Shown: positions 45,386-54,238, numbered from the stretch's first letter. The stretch: DNA of 64,000 nt from Bacteroidota bacterium (GCA_026391675.1 JAPLDQ010000035.1:1-64000); one strand, 5' to 3'. Numbers and translations: made by a program. Notes: generated by a model from the letters alone, not told the origin.

Positions 45386-46039
45386 TTATTGGTTGAAAAC
45401 AAATTGCAAAATATTTGTTCCCATTTGCAATGCCTTGGTACGAATGGCGTCAGAATCCTTGTGTACATCCTGATCTTCCCAGCCATCGCCTAAATCGCAC
45501 TCATAAGTATATAAACAAACCAAACGTCCGTTGTAAATCAATGCAAACCCCTGTGGCCGCTTACCGTCATGTTCATGTATTTTAGGCAAGCCATTGGGAA
45601 ACTGATATTTCTGATGATAAATGGGATGGCTGAATGGCAGTTCAATAAAATCAAGTTCAGGAAACACCCTTTTCATTTGTGGCCGTATAAATTTATCCAG
45701 TCCATAGTTATCGTCAATATGTAAAAAGCCACCGCCTTTGAGGTAAATTCTGAGGTTTTCAATATCTCTGTCAGAAAAAACAACATTGCCGTGGCCTGTC
45801 ATATGAATAAAAGGATAATTGAAAAGCTCAGTGCTGCCTACGTCTACAGTAGCATACTCAGGATTTATATTGGTAGTAATATTCTGATTTGCAAATTTTA
45901 TCAAATTTGTTAAAGAAGTAGGATTAGCATACCAGTCGCCACCGCCATTGTACTTTAACAACGCAATTTGATAAGTCGGAGGCTTAAATGAGCCTAATAA
46001 CAGGAGTAATATCAGGTATGTAAAAATTCTTTTTATCAT
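45386..46039 (-). CDS. DUF4159 domain protein
   Basis: This 217-residue protein has an N-terminal signal or anchor (MIKRIFTYLILLLLLGSF) and the DUF4159 body. KYNGGGDWYANPTSL near residue 29, PFIHMTGHGNV near 75, GGFLHIDDNYGLD near 107 and YEYCDLGDGWED-like YECDLGDGWED near 178 are visible. The fold is probably a glutamine-amidotransferase-like Rossmann domain. The family is common in Bacteroidota, function unknown. The ATG shares one base with the rsmE stop, so the two are coupled. Confidence 0.9.
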   Translation of the reverse strand: MIKRIFTYLILLLLLGSFKPPTYQIALLKYNGGGDWYANPTSLTNLIKFANQNITTNINPEYATVDVGSTELFNYPFIHMTGHGNVVFSDRDIENLRIYLKGGGFLHIDDNYGLDKFIRPQMKRVFPELDFIELPFSHPIYHQKYQFPNGLPKIHEHDGKRPQGFALIYNGRLVCLYTYECDLGDGWEDQDVHKDSDAIRTKALQMGTNILQFVFNQ

Positions 46040-46740
46040 TATTCATTCAGTAAATTAATGGTATGACAAGCAACAACACCAGCAGTTTCGGTACGTAAAC
46101 GCGAATTTCCCAGACTGACTGGCTGATAATTTCTTTCTATGGCATTTTTAATTTCAGTTGTACTAAAATCACCTTCAGGACCTATCAGTATCAAGGCATT
46201 TTTCCCTTTAGGATAAGCTGATTGCAGGCTTATTTTTTCATCTTCTTCGCAATGTGCAATACATTTAAAAGCCTGATAGTCTTTTTTAAGAAAACTTTGC
46301 AGTTTTACAGCATCATTTAATACCGGATGATAAGCTTTTAAAGATTGTTTCATGGCAGAAGTAATAATTTTATGCAATCGTTCTGGTTTAACAATATTAC
46401 GTTCGGAATGTTCGCAAAAAACAGGAGTAATTTCATCAATCCCAATTTCTGTGGCTTTTTCGAGAAACCACTCAAAACGATCAATATTTTTGGTTGGTGC
46501 TATGGCAATATGCAGCTGAAAATTTCTTTTACCAAAATTGGGTATAGTTTCGATTATTTCGGCAACACAAGCTTTTGGATCAGCAGTAATTAAATGTGCT
46601 TTAAATAAATTTCCCTTGCCATCCGTTAAATGCAGCTGGCTGCCTTCTTTCAATCGCAATACCCTTATACAATGCATGGATTCTTCTTTGTCCAGTGTAT
46701 AGGTGGCAGAAGTAATATCCGGTGTATAAAATAATTGCAT
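46039..46740 (-). CDS. rsmE: 16S rRNA (uracil-1498-N3)-methyltransferase
   Basis: This SPOUT-class SAM methyltransferase modifies U1498 of 16S rRNA. The 233-residue protein has an N-terminal PUA-like domain (HCIRVLRLKEGSQLHLTDG) and the C-terminal knot with IALIGPEGDFS-type LILIGPEGDFSTTE near residue 181 and VSLGNSRLRTETAGV near 208. ATG start with a TATCTTTG promoter element 31 bases upstream. It is translationally coupled to the DUF4159 gene. Confidence 0.95.
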   Translation of the reverse strand: MQLFYTPDITSATYTLDKEESMHCIRVLRLKEGSQLHLTDGKGNLFKAHLITADPKACVAEIIETIPNFGKRNFQLHIAIAPTKNIDRFEWFLEKATEIGIDEITPVFCEHSERNIVKPERLHKIITSAMKQSLKAYHPVLNDAVKLQSFLKKDYQAFKCIAHCEEDEKISLQSAYPKGKNALILIGPEGDFSTTEIKNAIERNYQPVSLGNSRLRTETAGVVACHTINLLNE

Positions 46741-46770
46741 ATAAAACTATATTGGTTTTAAAATTATCAG

Positions 46771-46778
46771 CAAAGATA
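46771..46778 (-). promoter_or_regulatory. -7 element of rsmE
   Basis: The minus strand reads TATCTTTG, the same octamer as at the two tRNA genes, 31 bases upstream of the rsmE ATG. Confidence 0.6.
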
Positions 46779-46873
46779 ATTAGATTTTTTAAGTTCCCTT
46801 TGGTGAAAAAATAATATAATGTAAGATTAAAATTTTGCTGGATGTTAGCAGTAAAATACTTATTGTTTTAAAA

Positions 46874-49800
46874 TTACATTGAACGTGCAGGTGCGCCAAT
46901 ATAAGTCGTATTTGTTGTCAATGTTTCTCCTTTCATCAGGACTGACAAGTTATCAAGTTTTGCTCCATCTTCCATCACAGAATCATATAATACCACAGAC
47001 ATGCCACCAACGCTGCATTCTTTCCCTATATCAACATAAGACATTTTCATAACCCTGTCTTCAAAAAGATGCGTTTGTATAGTGCAGTTATCGTTCAGGG
47101 CAGAGTAATCACCAACTTTCACAAGATCAAATTCTGTAATTTGAGTAGTATAAATACAAGTACGTTTTCCAATTTTACATCCCAGTAACCAAAGCGGGAA
47201 TTTAATAAAAGGAGTTCCTGTTAGAACATTGATTGAAAACAAAACACCAAAATTCTCATACAAACCGGTTACCAATTCACTTCTCCACACAAAACCACTC
47301 CATAAAGGCTTATTAGACGGCCGGTAACGGCCGATAACAATCCATTTAAATATTGCCATGATAAAAAACCCGATAAAACTGGCAGCTATGTATAGAAGTG
47401 GAAATACGAAAAGTAAGGGAAACAAATCTAAATCAACCTGTAAATAACTGGTAATGTTGGTAATCATGGATGCCATAGTAATAAACATGGTTGCTGGCAG
47501 GCATACCCTGAAAAACTCTATAAAATAGCGTAATGCAAAAAGTTTACGGCTTGGCTTGTACGTTCTTTTTTCGGAAAATTCTGTATTAATATCTCTTTTC
47601 GGCAGATAAACGGCTGGAGAGCCAAACCAGGAAGAACCATCAGTTGCAGGAAGATCTTCGGTTTTCATTTTAGATAAAACCCCTACCAGCACTTCATTTC
47701 CCAATTTAGTTCCCGGGCTTAAAACTGCACTGTTGCCTACAAAAGTTCTGTTTCCAATATAGGTTTTTTCAATAGTTATATATCCGTATCTTACATGCGA
47801 AGCTCCCACAGATACAGAATCTGCGAGAAAACATTCATCACCGGCAACCAATAAATCAGGTGAAATAAATTCAACGGTTGAAATCTCAGAACGTTTACCT
47901 ATTTTCACCCCCAGCATTTTAAACCAATACTGAAGATAAAGTGTGGTGTAAAGTGTCCCTATGACCTGTAAACTTAACCTCATCAGTTGATCAAAAAACC
48001 ATTTTCTAAAATAAAAAAGACTGCCAATCGGATACTTTCCTTCTTTAATACTTCCCAACAACACCCATTTTAGTATGGCAATAATTAAAGAAAGTATTAT
48101 TACAAAAGACATTGCTACAAAAAGGGTTAATGCCAGAAATCGATAATCTTCATTGGAATAATCAATATGAGTAATAAGCATCATACCGGGAAAATATGCT
48201 ATCATGGTAATCAATGGAAACAGAAAAACACCAATCATATAAAGTGTAAAATGATTTTCTTTCCATAATTTTAATGTTTTAACTTTTGGGTTTATTCCAT
48301 GTTTCTGGGCAGGAGAACCTTGCCAGTTTTCGTTTTTAGGAATACATCCACCATCAGGAAGCAAAGAAAGATCTTCCAGTGAGGAATTTCTTTCCATCTT
48401 AGTATTTTCAGAGATGCAGCAACGGGTACCGACAAAACAATTATTTCCGATTTCAATACTTCCGATATGAAGATAACCATCTTTAATTGTAAAGCCTTTT
48501 ATATGGGTATCGGTACAAATACTTACATTATTGCCAATGCTGAGCAAATCAAAAGCTGCTGCTGTATGTGAATTGATATAAGTATTTACCCCGATTTTAG
48601 CACCGAGTAATCTATAGAAATTAGTAATGATAGGTGTTCCTGCAAAATAACTTGCCGGAGATATGCCAATAACTTTATCCACTATCCAGAATCGGAAATA
48701 ATACAAACTCCATAACTTATATTTACCTGCTTTTATCTTTCCGATTACCATCCATTTAAAAGCTATTGCAAATAATGTAAGTGTTGGTAATAAAAGGAAG
48801 TAAGTTAAAAGCATGATTAACAATGAATCAATTACACCATAATCAGCATGATAATAATAAGCATAAACAAAAAACGGCCCTAACCATTCAATACCAAATA
48901 AAAAGGATAGAAAAATCAAAGATACGCCCTGAAAAAACCAACAACTGTAATAACTCAATCTTGATGGCTTGTAAAAATCATGAATTTCTTTTTTCTTATT
49001 GCTCTGATTTGTATATTCAGTTTCTAAATGCGTTGCAAGATCTTTTAAAATTGGGAAATTATAAATATCAATAACTGATAAATTATTAAACATCGGATGT
49101 TTTCTCAAATCAGAAGCCACATGAGCAGCCAGTAATGAATGTCCTCCCAAATCATTGAAAAAATTATCATCCATCGAAATATCCTCGCGCTTAAAATGCT
49201 TTTTAAGAATTTCATGCAATTCTTTTTCAAGCGGTGTCTCAGGCAAAATACATTCTCTTTGCTGGTCAGCAGCAAGAGGTGTTTGTGGTTGTGGGAGTCT
49301 GGAACGATCTATCTTTGAGCTGGAAGTCATAGGTAATGCATCCACCTCATCAAGTGTGGAAGGTATCATATAATAAGGCAATTTAGCACGGAGTAATTCT
49401 GCAAGTTCTTCCCTGTTTAAAATTTCTCCCGACTTAACTACCAAGTAAGCAGCTAATTGCTGAGTATTTTTATCCAGTGTAACCGCTGTAGCTTTAACAG
49501 CTTTATATGATAAAATAAGACCTTCTATTTCGGAAAGCTCAACCCTGAATCCCCTAACTTTTACCTGTGCATCTATTCTTCCGACATATTCTATTTCTCC
49601 TGCTGCAGTATATTTTGCAATATCTCCTGTTTTATAAAACCTTAGAGGAAATTCTGTAAATTTTGAAGTTTCAATAAATTTTTCTTGGTTCATTTCCGGA
49701 CGGTTGAGATAACCTCTGGCAACACATTCACCACCAATATATATTTCACCTTCCTGTCCAACATCCACAGCATTCATCTGTTCATCAAGTATCATCACAA

Positions 49801-50842
49801 TATACTGTGGCATAGGAAAACCAATTGTAACAGACTGATGAGGTTCTAACACCTTATATGTTGCAATAACGGCAGCTTCTGTAGGACCGTAAGTATTGTA
49901 AACTTTTCTTCCGTTTTTACACCAGCGATGGGCTAAATCAGGAGGACAAACTTCTCCGCCAAAAATTAAGATTTTTAAACCTGGAATATCTTCCTCAACC
50001 ATTGATAACAAAGTAGGTGCACAGGATAAAAAACTAATTTCAAGTTCATGTAAAATGCCTGAAAATTGCTCCCCTGAACGCATAATTTCAAATGTACCTA
50101 CAACTACTGTTGCTCCTACTGAAAAAGGTAACCAGATTTCTTCAACAGAGGCATCAAAAGATACTGAAAAACCCTGAAGTGCTCTGTAAGTATGATTTAT
50201 AGGATATATTTCCTGGGCTGAACAGATATATGTGACTACATTTCTGTGTTCCAGCAGAACACCTTTAGGTTTACCGGTTGTTCCGGATGTATATATGATA
50301 TAACAAAGGTTAGCTGATGTTAATGCAGGATTTCCAATTTTGGTGACAGGAAAATTAGTGAGTAGCGGAAAATCTTTATCTGTATTAAAAATTTTACGGT
50401 TAACCAGCTTATCATTTATTCTGTTTAAAATAGTATCAGATGAAATAAGCAATAATGCAGCAGAATCTTCCATGATAAAATCGACTCTTTCGCCCGGTAT
50501 TTCAGGGTCAAGAGGAATATATGCACCACCTGCCTTTAATACACCTAACATTGCAATATAAACAAAAGCGGATCTGTTTAACATTATTGCAACTTTTTGC
50601 TCAGCACCTACTCCACTTTCAGTTAAATAATGAGCTAATTGATTGGCTTGATGCTCAACTTCAGCATAGCTTAGTCGCCTGCCATTTTCCTCAATTGCAA
50701 TATGATCAGGATATAGGTTTGCTGTTTGTTCAAAAAGTTCATGTAATAATGTATTTTTTGATATATTCTTATAAACCGAGATACCAGTCCATTCTTCAAA
50801 ATTTATTTGAACAGCTGTTTTATCGATTGGCTGAGATTGCAT
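46874..50842 (-). CDS. Pls/PosA-type membrane NRPS, poly-lysine synthetase-like
   Basis: This 1322-residue protein has a complete adenylation domain (about 35-520: YTSGTTGKPKG at 184-194, YNTYGPTE, YKTGD, Lys510). A carrier domain follows, with LGGHSLL (phosphopantetheine Ser569). There is no condensation or thioesterase domain. Instead, three modules each have a TM pair (about 633-700, 864-930 and a third pair near 1130-1210) followed by a left-handed beta-helix hexapeptide domain. This order and length match epsilon-poly-L-lysine synthetase Pls of Streptomyces. The pocket residues, aligned by eye to GrsA, read D-A-E-S-I-G-T-V-I-K, close to the lysine code. It is predicted to make an isopeptide-linked cationic oligomer at the inner membrane. 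Product unproven. Confidence 0.88.
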   Translation of the reverse strand: MQSQPIDKTAVQINFEEWTGISVYKNISKNTLLHELFEQTANLYPDHIAIEENGRRLSYAEVEHQANQLAHYLTESGVGAEQKVAIMLNRSAFVYIAMLGVLKAGGAYIPLDPEIPGERVDFIMEDSAALLLISSDTILNRINDKLVNRKIFNTDKDFPLLTNFPVTKIGNPALTSANLCYIIYTSGTTGKPKGVLLEHRNVVTYICSAQEIYPINHTYRALQGFSVSFDASVEEIWLPFSVGATVVVGTFEIMRSGEQFSGILHELEISFLSCAPTLLSMVEEDIPGLKILIFGGEVCPPDLAHRWCKNGRKVYNTYGPTEAAVIATYKVLEPHQSVTIGFPMPQYIVMILDEQMNAVDVGQEGEIYIGGECVARGYLNRPEMNQEKFIETSKFTEFPLRFYKTGDIAKYTAAGEIEYVGRIDAQVKVRGFRVELSEIEGLILSYKAVKATAVTLDKNTQQLAAYLVVKSGEILNREELAELLRAKLPYYMIPSTLDEVDALPMTSSSKIDRSRLPQPQTPLAADQQRECILPETPLEKELHEILKKHFKREDISMDDNFFNDLGGHSLLAAHVASDLRKHPMFNNLSVIDIYNFPILKDLATHLETEYTNQSNKKKEIHDFYKPSRLSYYSCWFFQGVSLIFLSFLFGIEWLGPFFVYAYYYHADYGVIDSLLIMLLTYFLLLPTLTLFAIAFKWMVIGKIKAGKYKLWSLYYFRFWIVDKVIGISPASYFAGTPIITNFYRLLGAKIGVNTYINSHTAAAFDLLSIGNNVSICTDTHIKGFTIKDGYLHIGSIEIGNNCFVGTRCCISENTKMERNSSLEDLSLLPDGGCIPKNENWQGSPAQKHGINPKVKTLKLWKENHFTLYMIGVFLFPLITMIAYFPGMMLITHIDYSNEDYRFLALTLFVAMSFVIILSLIIAILKWVLLGSIKEGKYPIGSLFYFRKWFFDQLMRLSLQVIGTLYTTLYLQYWFKMLGVKIGKRSEISTVEFISPDLLVAGDECFLADSVSVGASHVRYGYITIEKTYIGNRTFVGNSAVLSPGTKLGNEVLVGVLSKMKTEDLPATDGSSWFGSPAVYLPKRDINTEFSEKRTYKPSRKLFALRYFIEFFRVCLPATMFITMASMITNITSYLQVDLDLFPLLFVFPLLYIAASFIGFFIMAIFKWIVIGRYRPSNKPLWSGFVWRSELVTGLYENFGVLFSINVLTGTPFIKFPLWLLGCKIGKRTCIYTTQITEFDLVKVGDYSALNDNCTIQTHLFEDRVMKMSYVDIGKECSVGGMSVVLYDSVMEDGAKLDNLSVLMKGETLTTNTTYIGAPARSM

Positions 50843-50915
50843 GATAGTATTGTAAAGATAGATTATTGATGTATTTAAACGTAAATTGTAATGTTTTATG
50901 ATAAGTGCAGATTAA

Positions 50916-50923
50916 CAAAGGTA
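50916..50923 (-). promoter_or_regulatory. -7 element of the Pls-like gene
   Basis: The minus strand reads TACCTTTG 74 bases upstream of the ATG. It is back-to-back with the radical SAM promoter at 50980-50987. Confidence 0.55.
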
Positions 50924-50979
50924 ATAAAAATTCGGTTAAAATTCTGTGCCTTTAAATTTTTATCTCTTCATAAAAACTT

Positions 50980-50987
50980 TAACTTTG
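50980..50987 (+). promoter_or_regulatory. -7 element of the radical SAM gene
   Basis: TAACTTTG lies 21 bases before the GTG start at 51009. Only 56 bases separate it from the divergent element, so one regulator could control both genes. Confidence 0.55.
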
Positions 50988-51008
50988 TAAAACCAATTAT
51001 CAAGTATC

Positions 51009-52874
51009 GTGCCGAAAACAGATATATTACTCATTACACCTCCTTTTATACAGCTGAATACGGCTTATCCTGCTACTGCATGCCTGAAAGCTTATCTGCA
51101 AAATAAAGGATTTAAAGCAGCACAACTTGATCTGAGTATTTTGTGCATACTCGAACTGCTTTCTTCAAAGGGTTTACAATCAATATTTGAAACAGCAGAA
51201 ACTAATAAATGTACTGCCAATGCAAAAAAGATATTCTCTCAAAAAGATGAGTATATCCGGCATATTGAAGCTGTAATTGCTTTTTTACAAGGGAAAGACA
51301 GCAGTTTTGCATATTCAGTAAATAATGGAATATTACCCAAAGCAGGAAGATTCAATATTCAGCAGGATCTGGAATGGCATTTCGGAACCGATAGCGTAAA
51401 TGACAAAGCAAGATTTTTAGCAACTTTATTCATTGAAGATATTGGTGATTTTATTACTGAATGTGTTGATCATCGCTTTGGATTCAGCCGCTATGCGGAG
51501 CAAATCGGATTAGAAGCCATAAATTATCAGACGATAGTTGATGAATTAAAAGCAGATACGCTTATTTCGACAATTATGTGTAAATTGCTGAATAACGCAA
51601 TTCAGGAATTTCAGCCTAAAGTTATTGGCTTTACCATTCCTTTTCCCGGAAATTTATTAATGGCATTAAAATCAGCAGAATTTATCAGGAAAAATTATCC
51701 GCAAATTAAAATTGTTATTGGCGGAGGATTTGTCAGTACTGAATTAAGGGAACTTAATGAGCCAAAGCTGTTTGATTTGGTCGATTTTGTTTGCCTGGAC
51801 GATGGCGAACTTTGTCTGGAATTAGTATTGGAACATATCATTAATGCAAATCCGGAACTTGCAAGAACCTTTACTTTGGAAAATGGCAACGTTGTATACA
51901 ATAACAACACAAAAAGAAAAGATATTGCTCATAAAGATTGCGGAACACCTGATTTTGAAGGATTACCACTGCAGGATTACATTTCGGTAACAGAAACTAC
52001 CAATCCTATGCATAATTTGTGGAGCAACGGGCGTTGGAATAAAATGGCATTGGCCCATGGTTGTTACTGGCATCGCTGTTCGTTTTGTGATGTTTCACTG
52101 GATTATATCAAACGTTACAGCGCAGCAGATGCAGGTATTTTGTGCGACAGAATTGAAGCAATTATTAAACAAACGGCACATCATGGATTTCACTTTGTTG
52201 ATGAAGCTGCATCTCCTGTTTTATTGAGAAAATTAGCAGAAGAAATCCTGCATCGTAAGCTCAGCCTGAGTTGGTGGACAAATATCCGTTTTGAATCCGG
52301 TTTTACTGCAGAATTATGTGAATTACTGGCAAAATCAGGATGTATAGCAGTTTCCGGAGGACTCGAGGTAGCTTCTGACAGATTACTGGACAAAATGGAA
52401 AAGGGTGTAAGTATTGAACAGGTATCAAAGGTAACAGCATCATTCCAACAAGCAGGAATAATGATACATGCATATCTGATGTATGGCTTTCCTACCCAGA
52501 CAGCGCAGGAAACGATAGATTCACTGGAGATTGTACGTCAGTTGTTCAGTTTAAAGTTATTACAAAGTGCTTTCTGGCATCGTTTTGCCATGACAATACA
52601 TAGTCCGGTTGGCATGCATCCTGAGAAATATGGCGTTGAACGGATTCCATATCCTGAAAATGTTTTTGCTCAAAATGGATGTTTTCATATTGATAAAACC
52701 GGATGTGATCATGAAAAATTCGGAGCAGGTTTAAATAAAGCATTGTATAATTATATGCATGATAATGGATTGGAAAATAATTTTAAGGATTGGTTTGACT
52801 TTAAAGTTCCTCAAACTCAGATTCCACCCAATTATATATTTAAAATAATCAGAAAAAAAAATAGAAAAAATTGA
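51009..52874 (+). CDS. B12-binding-type radical SAM protein
   Basis: The protein has 621 residues. The N-terminal Rossmann-like region (DILLITPPFIQLNTAYPA, then VIGFTIPFPGN and IVIGGGFVS near residue 240) resembles cobalamin-binding domains but lacks an obvious DxHxxG. The radical SAM barrel follows. Its cluster motif is Cys352-x4-Cys357-x2-Cys360 (GCYWHRCSFCD), one residue longer than the canonical Cx3Cx2C. GGLEVASDRLLDKMEKG and LMYGFPTQT near 455-500 are typical SAM-barrel segments. The start is GTG at 51009, directly before KTDILLITPP. It is divergently transcribed from the Pls-like NRPS gene and may modify its monomer or product. The reaction is unknown. Confidence 0.87.
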   Translation: MPKTDILLITPPFIQLNTAYPATACLKAYLQNKGFKAAQLDLSILCILELLSSKGLQSIFETAETNKCTANAKKIFSQKDEYIRHIEAVIAFLQGKDSSFAYSVNNGILPKAGRFNIQQDLEWHFGTDSVNDKARFLATLFIEDIGDFITECVDHRFGFSRYAEQIGLEAINYQTIVDELKADTLISTIMCKLLNNAIQEFQPKVIGFTIPFPGNLLMALKSAEFIRKNYPQIKIVIGGGFVSTELRELNEPKLFDLVDFVCLDDGELCLELVLEHIINANPELARTFTLENGNVVYNNNTKRKDIAHKDCGTPDFEGLPLQDYISVTETTNPMHNLWSNGRWNKMALAHGCYWHRCSFCDVSLDYIKRYSAADAGILCDRIEAIIKQTAHHGFHFVDEAASPVLLRKLAEEILHRKLSLSWWTNIRFESGFTAELCELLAKSGCIAVSGGLEVASDRLLDKMEKGVSIEQVSKVTASFQQAGIMIHAYLMYGFPTQTAQETIDSLEIVRQLFSLKLLQSAFWHRFAMTIHSPVGMHPEKYGVERIPYPENVFAQNGCFHIDKTGCDHEKFGAGLNKALYNYMHDNGLENNFKDWFDFKVPQTQIPPNYIFKIIRKKNRKN

Positions 52875-52941
52875 TTCTTGATTTTATTAACATCAGAAAG
52901 CTAAAATTTGTATATTAAATTTATAAACAAATTATTATTTA

Positions 52942-53002
52942 GCCCGTAGTGCTTTAATATCAATAATTAGAACACATAATAATAAGTATTTGCCCTAGGG
53001 CA
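52942..53002. repeat. REP-like hairpins upstream of the transposase
   Basis: A GCCCGTAGTGC motif (52942-52952) and the perfect palindrome TGCCCTAGGGCA (52991-53002) lie just before the transposase ATG. They are related in composition to TGCCC-GTTA-GGGCA in the blocks downstream. Confidence 0.65.
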
Positions 53003-53020
53003 TTAACTAAACTACGCACC

Positions 53021-53482
53021 ATGCCAAACACTTACACACAACTCTACACTCATTATGTATTTGCAGTACAAAACAGACAATCACTAATAAATGAAAAATG
53101 GCAGACTGAGCTATATAAATATATGAATGGTATTATTGAACAACAAGGACATAAACTATATGTAATAAATGGAATGCCCGACCATGTTCATGTTCTTGTT
53201 AGTATTCATCCTAATCAGTCACCATCAGATTTGATGTATAATATAAAAAGAAGTACTTCATTATGGATAAATGGACAGAGATTAGTAAAAGGTAAATTTT
53301 CATGGCAAGAGGGTTTTGGAGGTTTTTCTTATGGTAAGTCTCAAATTCCAACTATTTTGAAATATATTAAAAATCAGCAACAGCATCATGAAAAGAAAAC
53401 ATTTTATGAAGAATATCTGGAATTTTTAAAGGCGTTTGAAATTGAATTTGACGAAAAATATGTTTTTAAATCAATTTATTAA
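53021..53482 (+). CDS. tnpA: IS200-like HUH transposase, RAYT-type
   Basis: This 153-residue Y1 transposase of the IS200/IS605 type has the HUH motif PDHVHVLV near residue 54 and the catalytic Tyr probably in GGFSYGKSQ near 107. The tail KAFEIEFDEKYVF is family-typical. There is no TnpB. Hairpins with three- or four-base loops flank it on both sides, the arrangement of REP-associated tyrosine transposases, so it is better seen as a domesticated RAYT than as an intact insertion sequence. It appears intact (ATG start, no frameshift). Confidence 0.88.
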   Translation: MPNTYTQLYTHYVFAVQNRQSLINEKWQTELYKYMNGIIEQQGHKLYVINGMPDHVHVLVSIHPNQSPSDLMYNIKRSTSLWINGQRLVKGKFSWQEGFGGFSYGKSQIPTILKYIKNQQQHHEKKTFYEEYLEFLKAFEIEFDEKYVFKSIY

Positions 53483-53662
53483 ATGTTAATTCCCTACGGG
53501 AAATACAGATGATGATGGAATTATTTTCTATTAATATTAATCTCCTACGGAGAAATCGTTAAAAAAAGAAATAACATTTTCTTTTGCCCGTTAGGGCATA
53601 AATATTAATAAAAACAAGATGTAAGTTTTTTATTTTTGTTCGTAGGACATTAACAAAAAAAA
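53483..53662. repeat. REP-like block A
   Basis: This non-coding block follows the transposase stop. It holds four dyads: TCCC-TAC-GGGA (53491-53501), TCTCC-TAC-GGAGA (53541-53553), TGCCC-GTTA-GGGCA (53585-53598) and GTTC-GTA-GGAC (53638-53648). The same series recurs in block B. Confidence 0.85.
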
Positions 53663-53719
53663 TTTAAGGTTTTTGAATTTGAATTTGATGAAAAATATTT
53701 ATTTAAACCAATTGATTAA
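53663..53719 (+). pseudogene. Duplicated 3' end of the transposase gene
   Basis: These 57 bases encode FKVFEFEFDEKYLFKPID and a stop, clearly homologous to the C-terminus of the intact transposase (LKAFEIEFDEKYVFKSIY). Together with block B it is a duplicate of the unit tnpA-tail plus block A. Confidence 0.85.
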
Positions 53720-53890
53720 TTATTAATTCCCTACGGTAAATTATGCACAGGATAGAATTATTTTCTATTAATATTATTCTCCTACGGAGAAATCGTTAAA
53801 AAATGAAATAACGTTTTTTTTGCCCGTTAGGGCATAAATATTAATAAAAACAAGATGTATGTTTTTATTATTGTCCGTAGGACATTAACA
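53720..53890. repeat. REP-like block B
   Basis: This is a copy of block A. It has a degenerate CCCTACGG motif (53729-53736), TCTCC-TAC-GGAGA (53778-53790), TGCCC-GTTA-GGGCA (53821-53834) and GTCC-GTA-GGAC (53873-53883). The last dyad is a better palindrome than its partner in block A. Together with 53483-53719 this explains the gene-free stretch before the DUF2185 gene. Confidence 0.85.
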
Positions 53891-53908
53891 TAAAATAAAT
53901 TTAAAATT

Positions 53909-54238
53909 ATGAAAAAGAACAATATGATTCATAAAGAAGAACAGGAAAAGGAATCCATGGGTTTTTGTCTGGTTTCGAACTTAATTGGCTTCGAAGGCAA
54001 AAAAGTTGGCTATATGTATCGCGAAGAAATCAGTGAAGATGCTGAAAACGACAGTGGCTGGCGTTTTTTAGCCGGTACTGAAAGTCAGGAATATGTTGAT
54101 GATGAAAAAAACTCTAAGGTTTTTGAAGTGGAAACCATAATAGATTTTGACCCCACTGTCAAAAAATATCTTCATTTGCCGGAAGGTACAGAATTAGAAA
54201 GAGTTGAAGGCAGTGATGATTTTAAAATTATTGAATAG
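53909..54238 (+). CDS. DUF2185 domain protein
   Basis: This 109-residue cytosolic acidic protein has LVSNLIGFEGKKVGYMYREE, the family-typical segment DSGWRFLAGTESQEYVDD near residue 50, and DPTVKKYLHLPEGTELERV at the end. DUF2185 proteins are small and sometimes annotated as immunity-like (Imm33-type), and function is unproven. No toxin gene is adjacent, so an immunity role has no support here. The start is ATG at 53909, right after REP-like block B. Confidence 0.85.
   Translation: MKKNNMIHKEEQEKESMGFCLVSNLIGFEGKKVGYMYREEISEDAENDSGWRFLAGTESQEYVDDEKNSKVFEVETIIDFDPTVKKYLHLPEGTELERVEGSDDFKIIE

Noticed and set aside
48823-49074. Plus-strand frame opposite the NRPS membrane segment
   Set aside because: It is antisense to the TM-encoding region, with biased composition and no recognisable domain.
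53909-54238. DUF2185 protein as immunity partner of a toxin system
   Set aside because: No toxin or secretion effector gene is adjacent. Neighbours are ruvB and REP-like DNA.
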